Shown piece after piece: positions 1 through 5,655 of a stretch of DNA of 5,655 nucleotides. The stretch is from positions 1 to 5,655 of the forward strand of contig JAITDQ010000256.1 in assembly GCA_031282485.1 (NCBI GenBank), in the 5' to 3' direction. Every line of letters begins with the position of its first letter. Position 1 is the first letter of the stretch. The translations under genes were made by a program, and so were the position numbers. The stretch is from Tannerella sp. (GTDB taxonomy: Bacteria > Bacteroidota > Bacteroidia > Bacteroidales > Tannerellaceae). The notes beneath the pieces are model-generated. The model did no database searches and had not been told where the DNA came from. It saw nothing but the letters and a program-made list of their open reading frames with translations.

Positions 1-263
1 GCATAGACATAATTATTACCCAAAGACGCAGAATCGCCGTACACCGACCTGAAATTTTTAAAAGAACGGCCGTCAAAACGGCTCAGTCCGTTTTCCGTAC
101 CGAACCACATGAAGCCCCGACTATCCTGAATAAGGCTACGCACGGTATTAGACGGCAAACCGTCGGCCACTTCATAACACCTGAACCGAAATGTTCCGGC
201 ATGCGATGCAACGCACACAATATTTATTGCTAATAAAATATAGAATCTACAGTTAATGCACAT
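1..263 (-). CDS. Two-component regulator propeller protein, probable HTCS sensor (N-terminal part only)
   Basis: This is the 5' end of a minus-strand gene that runs off the left edge; 87 codons are visible. The ATG at 263 is the first possible start, because an in-frame TAA lies two codons upstream. Residues 1-22 (MCINCRFYILLAINIVCVAS and on) look like a signal peptide with a short hydrophobic core. Next come YEVADGLPSNTVRSLIQDS (residues 30-48), then RGFMWFGTENGLSRFDG (49-65) and a following F-K-N-F. This is the 'DGLPSN.V..I.QDS.GF.WFGT.NGL.R.DG' pattern of the first Reg_prop blade in the sensor domain of Bacteroidetes hybrid two-component systems. In that family the periplasmic propellers bind a sugar, and a cytoplasmic kinase, receiver and AraC-type output domain activate a neighbouring susC/susD operon. 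Only the propeller start is visible here, so the kinase and DNA-binding parts are inferred. Divergent placement next to susC supports this role. The alternative is a Reg_prop protein with another output, such as a LuxR-type or diguanylate cyclase domain. Confidence 0.85.
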   Translation of the reverse strand, partial: MCINCRFYILLAINIVCVASHAGTFRFRCYEVADGLPSNTVRSLIQDSRGFMWFGTENGLSRFDGRSFKNFRSVYGDSASLGNNYVY

Positions 264-286
264 AGTTTATAGGGTCTTGATGTTTG

Positions 287-294
287 CAAATGTA
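287..294 (-). promoter_or_regulatory. Possible -7 box for the divergent sensor gene
   Basis: Read on the minus strand these bases are TACATTTG, an exact match to the Bacteroidales -7 consensus TAnnTTTG. They lie 23 bases upstream of the sensor ATG, so transcription would start roughly 15-20 nt before the start codon. The nearest upstream TTTG (309-312 on the plus strand) leaves only a 14-nt spacer, shorter than the usual 19-21, so the -33 element is poor or absent. It is the only match to the -7 consensus on this strand in the intergenic region. A weak promoter would suit a regulator made at a low constant level, but a chance match in AT-rich DNA is possible. Confidence 0.35.
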
Positions 295-471
295 TAAAAA
301 AAATATGACAAACAGCATCTGCAAGATTTTTTTTTTGTGCATTTAACATAAATGTGTTAACCAAAGGCGTCGGTTACGAAACTTTTTGCAACAAGGCCAA
401 TGACAGTATCGTATAAAAAAATAAAAATATCATCCATTATACAACTGTATTTATCATATAACCAGTAATAT

Positions 472-499
472 ATATCCGGTTATCCGAAATATCGGGTTA
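472..499 (+). promoter_or_regulatory. Candidate regulator-binding direct repeat
   Basis: ATATCCGGTTA (472-482) and ATATCGGGTTA (489-499) agree at 10 of 11 positions and start 17 bp apart. The second copy ends 30 bp upstream of the -33 element of the susC promoter. A pair of direct half-sites just upstream of a promoter is what an activator with AraC-type output domains, such as an HTCS regulator, would be expected to bind. Inverted signals overlap the repeat: ATAACC (458-463) with GGTTAT (478-483), and CCGA (484-487) with TCGG (492-495). A dimeric, two-fold-symmetric binder is therefore also possible. The assignment to the neighbouring sensor is inference from position. Confidence 0.4.
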
Positions 500-529
500 C
501 ACAATTTTGTCATTCTATTAGATGATTAT

Positions 530-562
530 TTTGGCAATATTAAGTAAAGACCGCTACGTTTG
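530..562 (+). promoter_or_regulatory. Bacteroidales-type promoter of the susC-susD operon
   Basis: TTTG at 530-533 and TACGTTTG at 555-562 are separated by 21 nt. They match the Bacteroides housekeeping promoter (-33 TTTG or TTG, -7 TAnnTTTG) in sequence, with spacing close to the usual value. It is the only exact -7 match on the plus strand between 264 and 660. Transcription should begin near 568-570, giving a leader of about 55 nt to the ATG at 624. The promoter lies downstream of the ATG at 522, so that ATG would not be in the mRNA made from this site. Confidence 0.7.
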
Positions 563-623
563 CAGCCGATTAACGAGACAAGAGAATATCGAAAATAAGT
601 TTAATTTAAAAAGAGTAAGAAAC

Positions 624-3600
624 ATGAGATTAATTTTTGACCAAAGAACTTTTTGTATAAGCATGCGAAAAGTTATTATGTTGTTTTTTCTTATTGTAAA
701 TGTACTTTTCGTACATGCTATCCCTGAGGGCAGGGAAATGAGTGTTACAGATGTCGCACAACAAACTGTTACGATTACCGGTAGAGTAATCGATTCGTAC
801 GGAGACCCGGTTATCGGAGCCAATATTATTGAACAGGGAACGACAAACGGAACTTCGACTAACGTCAACGGAGAATTTAGCCTGTCGGTGAGAAGCCCGG
901 AATCAATACTGACTGTGTCGTATATCGGGTTCATCAATCAGGAAATAACTGCTGGTTCAAAAAGAGAACTGGAAATCGTTTTACTTGAGGATTACAAGAT
1001 GATTGATGAAATTGTAGTAATCGGTTATGGTACGCAGAAAAAGATCGATGTGACCAGTTCCGTAGCAAGTGTTAAATCGGAAGCGTTTAACAAAGGCGCA
1101 ATTCTTGATGCCGGACAGTTGATACAGGGAAAAGTTGCAGGTTTACAGATTTCTCTGCCGACCGGCGACCCTACAGCCTCTACTTCCGTAATATTACGTG
1201 GCAGTACGACCCTTCAGGGCGACCGAAGCCCGCTGATTCTCGTCGACGGTGTTCCGGGTTCATTTTCAACGGTTGCACCGGAAGATATCGAATCAATAGA
1301 CGTATTGAAAGACGGTTCCGCCACAGCTATTTATGGAACGCGCGGCACAAACGGCGTAATCATTATTACGACCAAAAGCCGGCAGGGAGAAATGCCCGCA
1401 ACAATAGATTACAGCGGATATCTCTCTTTTTCATCAATGCTTAGAAAAGCCGACTTCATGGACGCAGACGACTTACGCAAACGATGGTCGGAAGGAATGT
1501 CCTTTCCCACAGCAAACGACAAAGACTACGGGGCTGCGACCGACTGGCTGGGGGAAATCAGCCGTACCGGCGTGACTCACGTACACAACCTGACTTTCCG
1601 CGGAGGAGGCAAACAAACAAGTTTGCTGGCCAATCTTACGTATGAAGAGCGTCAGGGCACCATGAAAAAATCGGACGTAGATAATATACGCGGACGTGTA
1701 GAAATTAATCATCGGATGTTCGACGATAAGCTGATAACGACAATGGGCATCATCGCGAACGAGAAAAAATCCTACACGGCTTCAAATTCGGGATTGTATG
1801 AAGATGCATACCGCCAGGCCTGTATACAAAACCCGACACAGCCTGTATACGATGAAAACGGAGATTATGTGGAAAGAAACGTATATTTCTATAACAATCC
1901 GGTTTCGCTGTTAGAAGAACGGGAAGCCGAATACCGTAACCGTAACCTGCGTTTTACGGGAACAATGGAATTTCGCCCGATTAACAGCCTCTCCCTGAAA
2001 GGCATGTACACTCGTAAAGGACAAAGCACTACAAACGGTTACTATCTTACCCATAATCATTACACCACAACCGAAGGCGGATACAACGGTTACGCATACC
2101 GGTACAGCAGTGATTTCAGAAGCGACCTGGTTGAACTTACGGCTTCATGGAATAAAAGTTTCGACAAACACGTCGTGGGGGCTATAGCCGGTTATAATTA
2201 TCAAGCGGACGTCTTCGAAGAATTTGCCATGAATAACCGCAACTTCCCAACAGACGCTTACAGTTATAACAGTATGGAATCAGGATTGGGAATATCGAAC
2301 GGTAACGGAGGTGTCTCTTCTTATAAAAGCGGAGAGAAGCTGATCGGATTGTTTGCCCGCGTTACTTACAATTATGATGACCGCTATTTGTTGATGGCTT
2401 CCATTCGTCGCGACGGTTCTACAAAATTCGGAGAAGACCATAAATGGGGTAATTTTCCTGCCCTCTCGGCGGGATGGCGTCTGAGTGAAGAAGACATGAT
2501 GGAAAGCATCGAATGGCTGGATAATCTCAAGATACGTGCCGGCTATGGTATCACGGGAACAAATATTTATTATCCTTATCAATCACTGGCTTCTTTAAGT
2601 TATTCCGGTTATTTCCTGTATAACGGCTCGTGGATTAACACATTGATTCCGGCGCGAAATCCGAATCCGGATCTGAAATGGGAAAAGAAACACGAATATA
2701 ATATAGGTGTTGACTTCGCCTTTTTTGACGGCCGTCTGGGTGGTTCCGTCGACGCTTATTTGCGCGACACAAAAGATGCTCTCTGGGATTACGAGGTAGC
2801 CACCCCGCCTTACCAATACGGCTCCATCATGGCAAATGCCGGGGAAATACGAAATTCGGGGTTTGAATTAGCGCTTAATATCGTTCCCGTCAGGAACAAA
2901 AATATGGAATGGAACTCGAACATTACATTCTCGACAAACAAAAATGAACTGAAAGCTCTCGGTAATGAGAAATTTACTTCCCCGATTGATTATTTTGTAG
3001 CAGGATATGCGGGAGAGCCTATACAGCAAGATACACATAGAAATGTAATCGGAGGACCTATCGGAGATTTCTACGGATTAAAATCCGTCGGCCTTTCAAA
3101 CGACGGACGCTGGGTTGTTGAACGTCTTAACCGCGACGAAGACGGTAATGTTACAGGCGTATATTATGATCTGGCCGAGAATGCCGATGAAAAAGACAAA
3201 CAACGGCTGGGTAACGGTGTGCCGACAACATTCCTGAACTGGAATAATCAGATACGTTTCAAGAATATGGATTTCTCAATCAGTATGCGCGGCGCATTCG
3301 GTTTTGAAATATTAAATTTCCAGAAAATGTATTATGGTAATCCTACGATTCAGTATAATGTACTGAACAGCGCATTCGACCTCCATCCCGTGATTGACTT
3401 GTCAACCGGAAAGCCTACCGGAGAACAGACCATTATAAATGATTCGCAGCGCTATGTCAGCGAATACGTTGAAAAGGGCGATTACTGGAAAATCGATAAT
3501 GTAACGTTAGGCTATACTTTCAATAAGTTTAAAACAAAATACATACGAAACGCGAGAGTATACGCTTCGTGTCTGAATCTTGCCACTTTTACGGGATATA

Positions 3601-3710
3601 GCGGTATTGACCCGGAAGTAAGAATGACCGGCAATGATCCCGGTCTTGACGAACGCGATAAATTCCCGACGATACGTTCATTTACTTTTGGTATTAATGT
3701 AACATTTTAA
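624..3710 (+). CDS. susC: SusC/RagA-family TonB-dependent outer-membrane transporter
   Basis: This encodes a 1028-residue outer-membrane barrel that imports oligosaccharides with TonB energy, as partner of the SusD protein encoded next. After a signal peptide (core about residues 18-28, cleavage probably after VHA), residues 49-123 form a carboxypeptidase-regulatory-like beta-sandwich (ITGRVIDSYGDPVIGANI). The SusC hallmark DEIVVIGYGTQKK is at 128-140. The plug follows, with GKVAGLQ (169-175), ILVDGVPG (205-212) and DVLKDGSATAIYGTRGTNGV (226-245). The rest is the barrel, ending in an aromatic strand (TFGINVTF). Length is normal and I see no frameshift. There is no STN domain before the beta-sandwich, so it is unlikely to signal to an anti-sigma factor. 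Start choice: the frame is open from an ATG at 522, but the promoter lies at 530-562 and the first 34 codons do not resemble a signal peptide. ATG 624 follows an A-rich stretch; ATG 663 (MRKVIMLFF) would give a more compact signal peptide and cannot be excluded. The symbol denotes the family, not starch specificity. Confidence 0.95.
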   Translation: MRLIFDQRTFCISMRKVIMLFFLIVNVLFVHAIPEGREMSVTDVAQQTVTITGRVIDSYGDPVIGANIIEQGTTNGTSTNVNGEFSLSVRSPESILTVSYIGFINQEITAGSKRELEIVLLEDYKMIDEIVVIGYGTQKKIDVTSSVASVKSEAFNKGAILDAGQLIQGKVAGLQISLPTGDPTASTSVILRGSTTLQGDRSPLILVDGVPGSFSTVAPEDIESIDVLKDGSATAIYGTRGTNGVIIITTKSRQGEMPATIDYSGYLSFSSMLRKADFMDADDLRKRWSEGMSFPTANDKDYGAATDWLGEISRTGVTHVHNLTFRGGGKQTSLLANLTYEERQGTMKKSDVDNIRGRVEINHRMFDDKLITTMGIIANEKKSYTASNSGLYEDAYRQACIQNPTQPVYDENGDYVERNVYFYNNPVSLLEEREAEYRNRNLRFTGTMEFRPINSLSLKGMYTRKGQSTTNGYYLTHNHYTTTEGGYNGYAYRYSSDFRSDLVELTASWNKSFDKHVVGAIAGYNYQADVFEEFAMNNRNFPTDAYSYNSMESGLGISNGNGGVSSYKSGEKLIGLFARVTYNYDDRYLLMASIRRDGSTKFGEDHKWGNFPALSAGWRLSEEDMMESIEWLDNLKIRAGYGITGTNIYYPYQSLASLSYSGYFLYNGSWINTLIPARNPNPDLKWEKKHEYNIGVDFAFFDGRLGGSVDAYLRDTKDALWDYEVATPPYQYGSIMANAGEIRNSGFELALNIVPVRNKNMEWNSNITFSTNKNELKALGNEKFTSPIDYFVAGYAGEPIQQDTHRNVIGGPIGDFYGLKSVGLSNDGRWVVERLNRDEDGNVTGVYYDLAENADEKDKQRLGNGVPTTFLNWNNQIRFKNMDFSISMRGAFGFEILNFQKMYYGNPTIQYNVLNSAFDLHPVIDLSTGKPTGEQTIINDSQRYVSEYVEKGDYWKIDNVTLGYTFNKFKTKYIRNARVYASCLNLATFTGYSGIDPEVRMTGNDPGLDERDKFPTIRSFTFGINVTF

Positions 3711-3719
3711 AAACAACTA

Positions 3720-5321
3720 ATGATGAAAAAGATATATAAAAGGGCATTTTATTTGATAATGCCGTGTATGCTTATAACAAGTTGCTTCGATTTGGAAGAA
3801 AAAGTTTATTCCGAAGTTATCGAAAAAGATTTTATTGCAACCGAACAAGATGTGGCATCATTACTGGCCAGTACTTATTCTCCCCTGACATTTATCATGA
3901 ACTGGCAGGGATACTTTGATTTACAGGAAGAACCGGCTGACTGTATCATAACGCCTACCCGTCCGAACGGCTGGGACGACGCCGGCACTTACAGGCGCAT
4001 GCATCAGCATAAATGGACGTCGGAACAGTGGCAGCCTGAAAATACGTATCTCACCTGTTACAGCGGTATAAACAGTGCGAACCGTATATTAGACCAGGTA
4101 AAAGAAGACCATCTACCCACCGGCGACCTGAAAGAATCGACCATCGCGGAACTGCGTGCCGTACGCGCTTTTTGGTACGCTATCCTGATTGACACGCATG
4201 GCAATGTGCCTTTCGTAACGGCTTTTACCGACGAGATTCCGACGCAGGCAAGCCGCGCGGATTTATTTGATTTTATCGTCGCCGAAATGACGGAGGTGAT
4301 CCCCGATCTAAGCGAAGATGCCAATGCTATGACTTATGGACGCATAAACAAATGGGCGGCATATATGATTCTGGCGCGCCTCTATCTGAACGCCGAAACG
4401 TATACCGGTACGGCTCAATGGGCTAAAGCGCTGGAATGTGCCGACAAAATCATCGAATCCCAAAAATATGAATTAGCTCCGGATTATTCGGATAATTTTA
4501 AAATGGCGCTGAACCATACGAATAAAGAAGTCATATTTGCCGTCCCCTATGACCGCATTTATGCCGGGTTCGGACAGTTTGCAAAATGGTATCCTCCTGT
4601 TTCCCGTTCGGTTTTTGGTTCTTCATATCAATGCTGGGGCGGTTCCGGCGCTAATCCGCAATTTATCAACGCCTATCAGGAAGGTGATAAACGTCTGGAA
4701 AAAACATGGTTGATGGGGCCGCAGTACAGTAAAAGCACGGGTGATCTGGTCTGGACATGCGAGAACTATATACCCTCATTGACTTGCAATAAGGATGGCG
4801 TAGATCACTCAAGTATCAATTATGGTTACCGCGTATTTAAATACGAGTATAACGTTGAAACGGCATGGAACTGGGAAAACGATTTCGTTTTTTTCCGTTA
4901 TGCGGAAACATTACTTATCAAAGCCGAATGTTTATTACGATTAGGCCGGGATGAAGACGAAGCGGCTAATCTTGTCTCACAAATCCGTGCACGCGTATTC
5001 GATGATCCGTCGAAAGCTACCGTTACGGCAAATGACCTGAAAGCCGACACCAAAATAAAATACGGTACGTTAGACTGGGATAACAACATTGACGATCCGG
5101 GCGATCGGCAGCCGGTTGTGTTAGGTGGTTTGTATGACGAATATGGCTGGGAATTTGCCTGTGAAGCGCAACGTCGCACACACATGATACGTTTCGGAAC
5201 TTATCATACGAAAAACTGGTTTAACCATACGGCAATAGCGGACGGACATACAAAATTATTCCCAATCCCGAACGGTGAGATTATTAAAAACACAAACTTA
5301 AAACAAAATACCGGATATTAA
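3720..5321 (+). CDS. susD: SusD/RagB-family surface glycan-binding lipoprotein
   Basis: This encodes a complete 533-residue lipoprotein that should sit on the outer surface as the lid of the SusC barrel and bind the glycan. The signal peptide MMKKIYKRAFYLIMPCMLIT ends in the lipobox ITSC, with the lipidated cysteine at residue 22. The acidic stretch after it (FDLEE) resembles the surface-export signal of Bacteroidetes lipoproteins. Family landmarks appear in order: RAVRAFWYAILIDTHGNVPF (about 146-165, TPR-like helices and the GNVP turn), RINKWAAYMILARLYLNAET (from 208), FFRYAETLLIKAECLLRLG (from 391), WEFACEAQRRTHMIRFG (477-493), and the C-terminal LFPIPNGEIIKNTNLKQNTG, which ends in Y533 and fits the family's 'PIP..EI..N..L.QN.GY' ending. 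It starts 9 nt after the susC stop, so the two are almost certainly co-transcribed. ATG 3723 is an equally good start and changes one residue. The bound glycan cannot be read from the sequence. Confidence 0.95.
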   Translation: MMKKIYKRAFYLIMPCMLITSCFDLEEKVYSEVIEKDFIATEQDVASLLASTYSPLTFIMNWQGYFDLQEEPADCIITPTRPNGWDDAGTYRRMHQHKWTSEQWQPENTYLTCYSGINSANRILDQVKEDHLPTGDLKESTIAELRAVRAFWYAILIDTHGNVPFVTAFTDEIPTQASRADLFDFIVAEMTEVIPDLSEDANAMTYGRINKWAAYMILARLYLNAETYTGTAQWAKALECADKIIESQKYELAPDYSDNFKMALNHTNKEVIFAVPYDRIYAGFGQFAKWYPPVSRSVFGSSYQCWGGSGANPQFINAYQEGDKRLEKTWLMGPQYSKSTGDLVWTCENYIPSLTCNKDGVDHSSINYGYRVFKYEYNVETAWNWENDFVFFRYAETLLIKAECLLRLGRDEDEAANLVSQIRARVFDDPSKATVTANDLKADTKIKYGTLDWDNNIDDPGDRQPVVLGGLYDEYGWEFACEAQRRTHMIRFGTYHTKNWFNHTAIADGHTKLFPIPNGEIIKNTNLKQNTGY

Positions 5322-5340
5322 TGTACATTTATGATTGATG

Positions 5341-5419
5341 AGAAAGTGCCGGAAATCATAAAAATAAACATATCAAGATTGAATATCCGTATATTTTTAT
5401 ACCATTTCCGACACTTTTT
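5341..5419 (+). terminator. Long hairpin after susD; terminator or attenuator candidate
   Basis: The 127-nt gap after susD holds a long inverted repeat. Bases 5341-5348 pair with 5412-5419 (8 bp, one G-U). After one C/A mismatch, CGGAAAT (5350-5356) pairs with ATTTCCG (5404-5410). After a small internal loop, ATAAAAATA (5358-5366) pairs with TATTTTTAT (5392-5400). This gives about 24 bp of stem plus a weak inner ATAT/ATAT pairing (5370-5373 with 5383-5386). The 3' arm ends in TTTTT (5415-5419), partly inside the stem, so it is not a textbook terminator. It could partly stop transcription, or protect the 3' end of a susC-susD mRNA, so that transporter mRNA exceeds that of the downstream enzyme. 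A decayed palindromic insertion is an alternative. Confidence 0.55.
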
Positions 5420-5448
5420 ACGTTTTGATTCAAATAGATAAAAGAAAT

Positions 5449-5655
5449 ATGAAGAATTACACAATTATCTTATTAATGACTATGACATTTTTTTCCTGTG
5501 TCGACAAACATAATTCGGAAGTTAATCTTTCCATACAGGAAGTCCCGTTTACGAACGTACGGTTTACCGACAATTTTTGGGCGCCGCGAATAGAAACAAA
5601 CCGCACGGTATCTATTCCTTCCGCTTTTCATCAGTGTGAAATAAACGGTAGATTC
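5449..5655 (+). CDS. Secreted lipoprotein, probable GH127/DUF1680-type glycosidase (N-terminal part only)
   Basis: The right edge cuts this gene after 69 codons. It starts MKNYTIILLMTMTFFSC, a lipoprotein signal peptide with the lipidated cysteine at residue 17 (FFSC, a relaxed lipobox). Residues 34-69 contain FTNVRFTDNFWAPRIETNR, then TVSIPSAFHQCEINGRF. This resembles the N-terminus of the DUF1680 superfamily ('V...D.FW.PR...NR..TIP..F.Q.E..GR'), which includes GH127 and GH146 beta-L-arabinofuranosidases. Those enzymes release beta-linked L-arabinofuranose from plant glycans and glycoproteins using a zinc-coordinated cysteine nucleophile. The catalytic region lies outside the window, so activity is inferred. 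The gene follows susD in the same direction after 127 nt, which places it in the same PUL. No good separate promoter is seen: TACGTTTT (5419-5426) matches TAnnTTTG at 7 of 8 positions but has no -33 box at proper spacing. Read-through from susC-susD past the hairpin is therefore likely. Confidence 0.75.
   Translation, partial: MKNYTIILLMTMTFFSCVDKHNSEVNLSIQEVPFTNVRFTDNFWAPRIETNRTVSIPSAFHQCEINGRF

Larger units (their letters stand above)
264..623. other. Divergent intergenic regulatory region
   Basis: This 360-base stretch separates the sensor start from the chosen susC start and holds no gene I can support. It contains an A8 run (296-303), a T10 run (327-336), an A7 and an A5 run (415-421 and 423-427), the candidate operator repeats (458-500) and the susC promoter (530-562). 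The last part, about 569-623, is the likely susC 5' leader. It is A/purine-rich just before the start codon, as is common in Bacteroidales, which depend little on Shine-Dalgarno pairing. The open frame from the ATG at 522 through this region is treated as non-coding up to 624. Confidence 0.7.

Noticed and set aside
522..623. N-terminal extension of SusC from the ATG at 522 as coding sequence
   Set aside because: It contains the -33 and -7 boxes of the susC promoter and encodes a charged, non-signal-like peptide upstream of the real signal peptide.
554..937. Minus-strand open frame of 127 codons opposite the susC start
   Set aside because: It lies antisense to the susC leader and conserved N-terminal domain, has no recognisable domain, and is explained by the codon pattern of the opposite strand.
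1473..2816. Three minus-strand open frames of 73-100 codons within susC
   Set aside because: All are antisense to the conserved SusC reading frame and show no family motif; they are frame shadows.
4058..5185. Two minus-strand open frames of 88 and 95 codons within susD
   Set aside because: They are antisense to the complete, motif-rich SusD frame; the serine- and arginine-rich composition is typical of shadow frames.
5419..5427. TACGTTTTG as a separate promoter for the glycosidase gene
   Set aside because: It matches the -7 consensus only with a mismatch or one inserted T, and no TTTG or TTG lies 19-21 nt upstream; that position is occupied by the hairpin's 3' arm.
5331..5430. Target-site duplication around the hairpin, marking it as a MITE
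   Set aside because: TGATT occurs on both sides (5332-5336 and 5426-5430) but not directly at the ends of the inverted repeat, so it is not convincing as a duplication.

Overview
The window looks like a piece of a Bacteroidota (most likely Bacteroidales) chromosome. It carries an adjacent SusC/SusD pair, a promoter of the Bacteroides type (TTTG, 21-nt spacer, TAnnTTTG), no clear Shine-Dalgarno sequences, lipoprotein signals on the surface proteins, and moderate GC with AT-rich intergenic DNA. I cannot name the genus from the sequence alone. The layout is that of the regulatory and uptake end of a polysaccharide utilization locus (PUL).

Layout: (1) Positions 1-263, minus strand: the first 87 codons of a periplasmic-propeller sensor, probably a hybrid two-component system (HTCS) regulator, truncated by the window edge. 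(2) Positions 264-623: a divergent intergenic region with homopolymeric A/T tracts, an 11-bp imperfect direct repeat (472-482 and 489-499) that is a candidate operator, and a strong plus-strand Bacteroidales promoter (530-562). (3) Positions 624-3710, plus: a SusC/RagA-family TonB-dependent outer-membrane transporter. The open frame reaches back to an ATG at 522, but the promoter lies inside that extension, so the start is set at 624. (4) Positions 3720-5321, plus: a SusD/RagB-family surface glycan-binding lipoprotein, 9 nt after susC. (5) Positions 5322-5448: an intergenic gap holding a long, nearly symmetrical hairpin (5341-5419). (6) Positions 5449-5655, plus: the first 69 codons of a secreted lipoprotein whose N-terminus resembles the DUF1680/GH127-type beta-L-arabinofuranosidase superfamily, truncated by the window edge.

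How they fit together: the SusD lipoprotein would cap the SusC barrel and capture an oligosaccharide, and SusC would import it using TonB energy. The downstream glycosidase would trim it, possibly removing beta-L-arabinofuranose. The divergent sensor would detect a released sugar in the periplasm and switch on the susC promoter. SusC has no N-terminal STN signalling domain, which fits HTCS control better than ECF sigma/anti-sigma control. The substrate is inferred from only 69 residues of the enzyme and is tentative.

I see no wholly new system. The points most worth a second look are the misleading long susC frame, the direct repeat upstream of the promoter, and the long hairpin between susD and the enzyme gene, whose loop is complementary to the end of the susD coding sequence.
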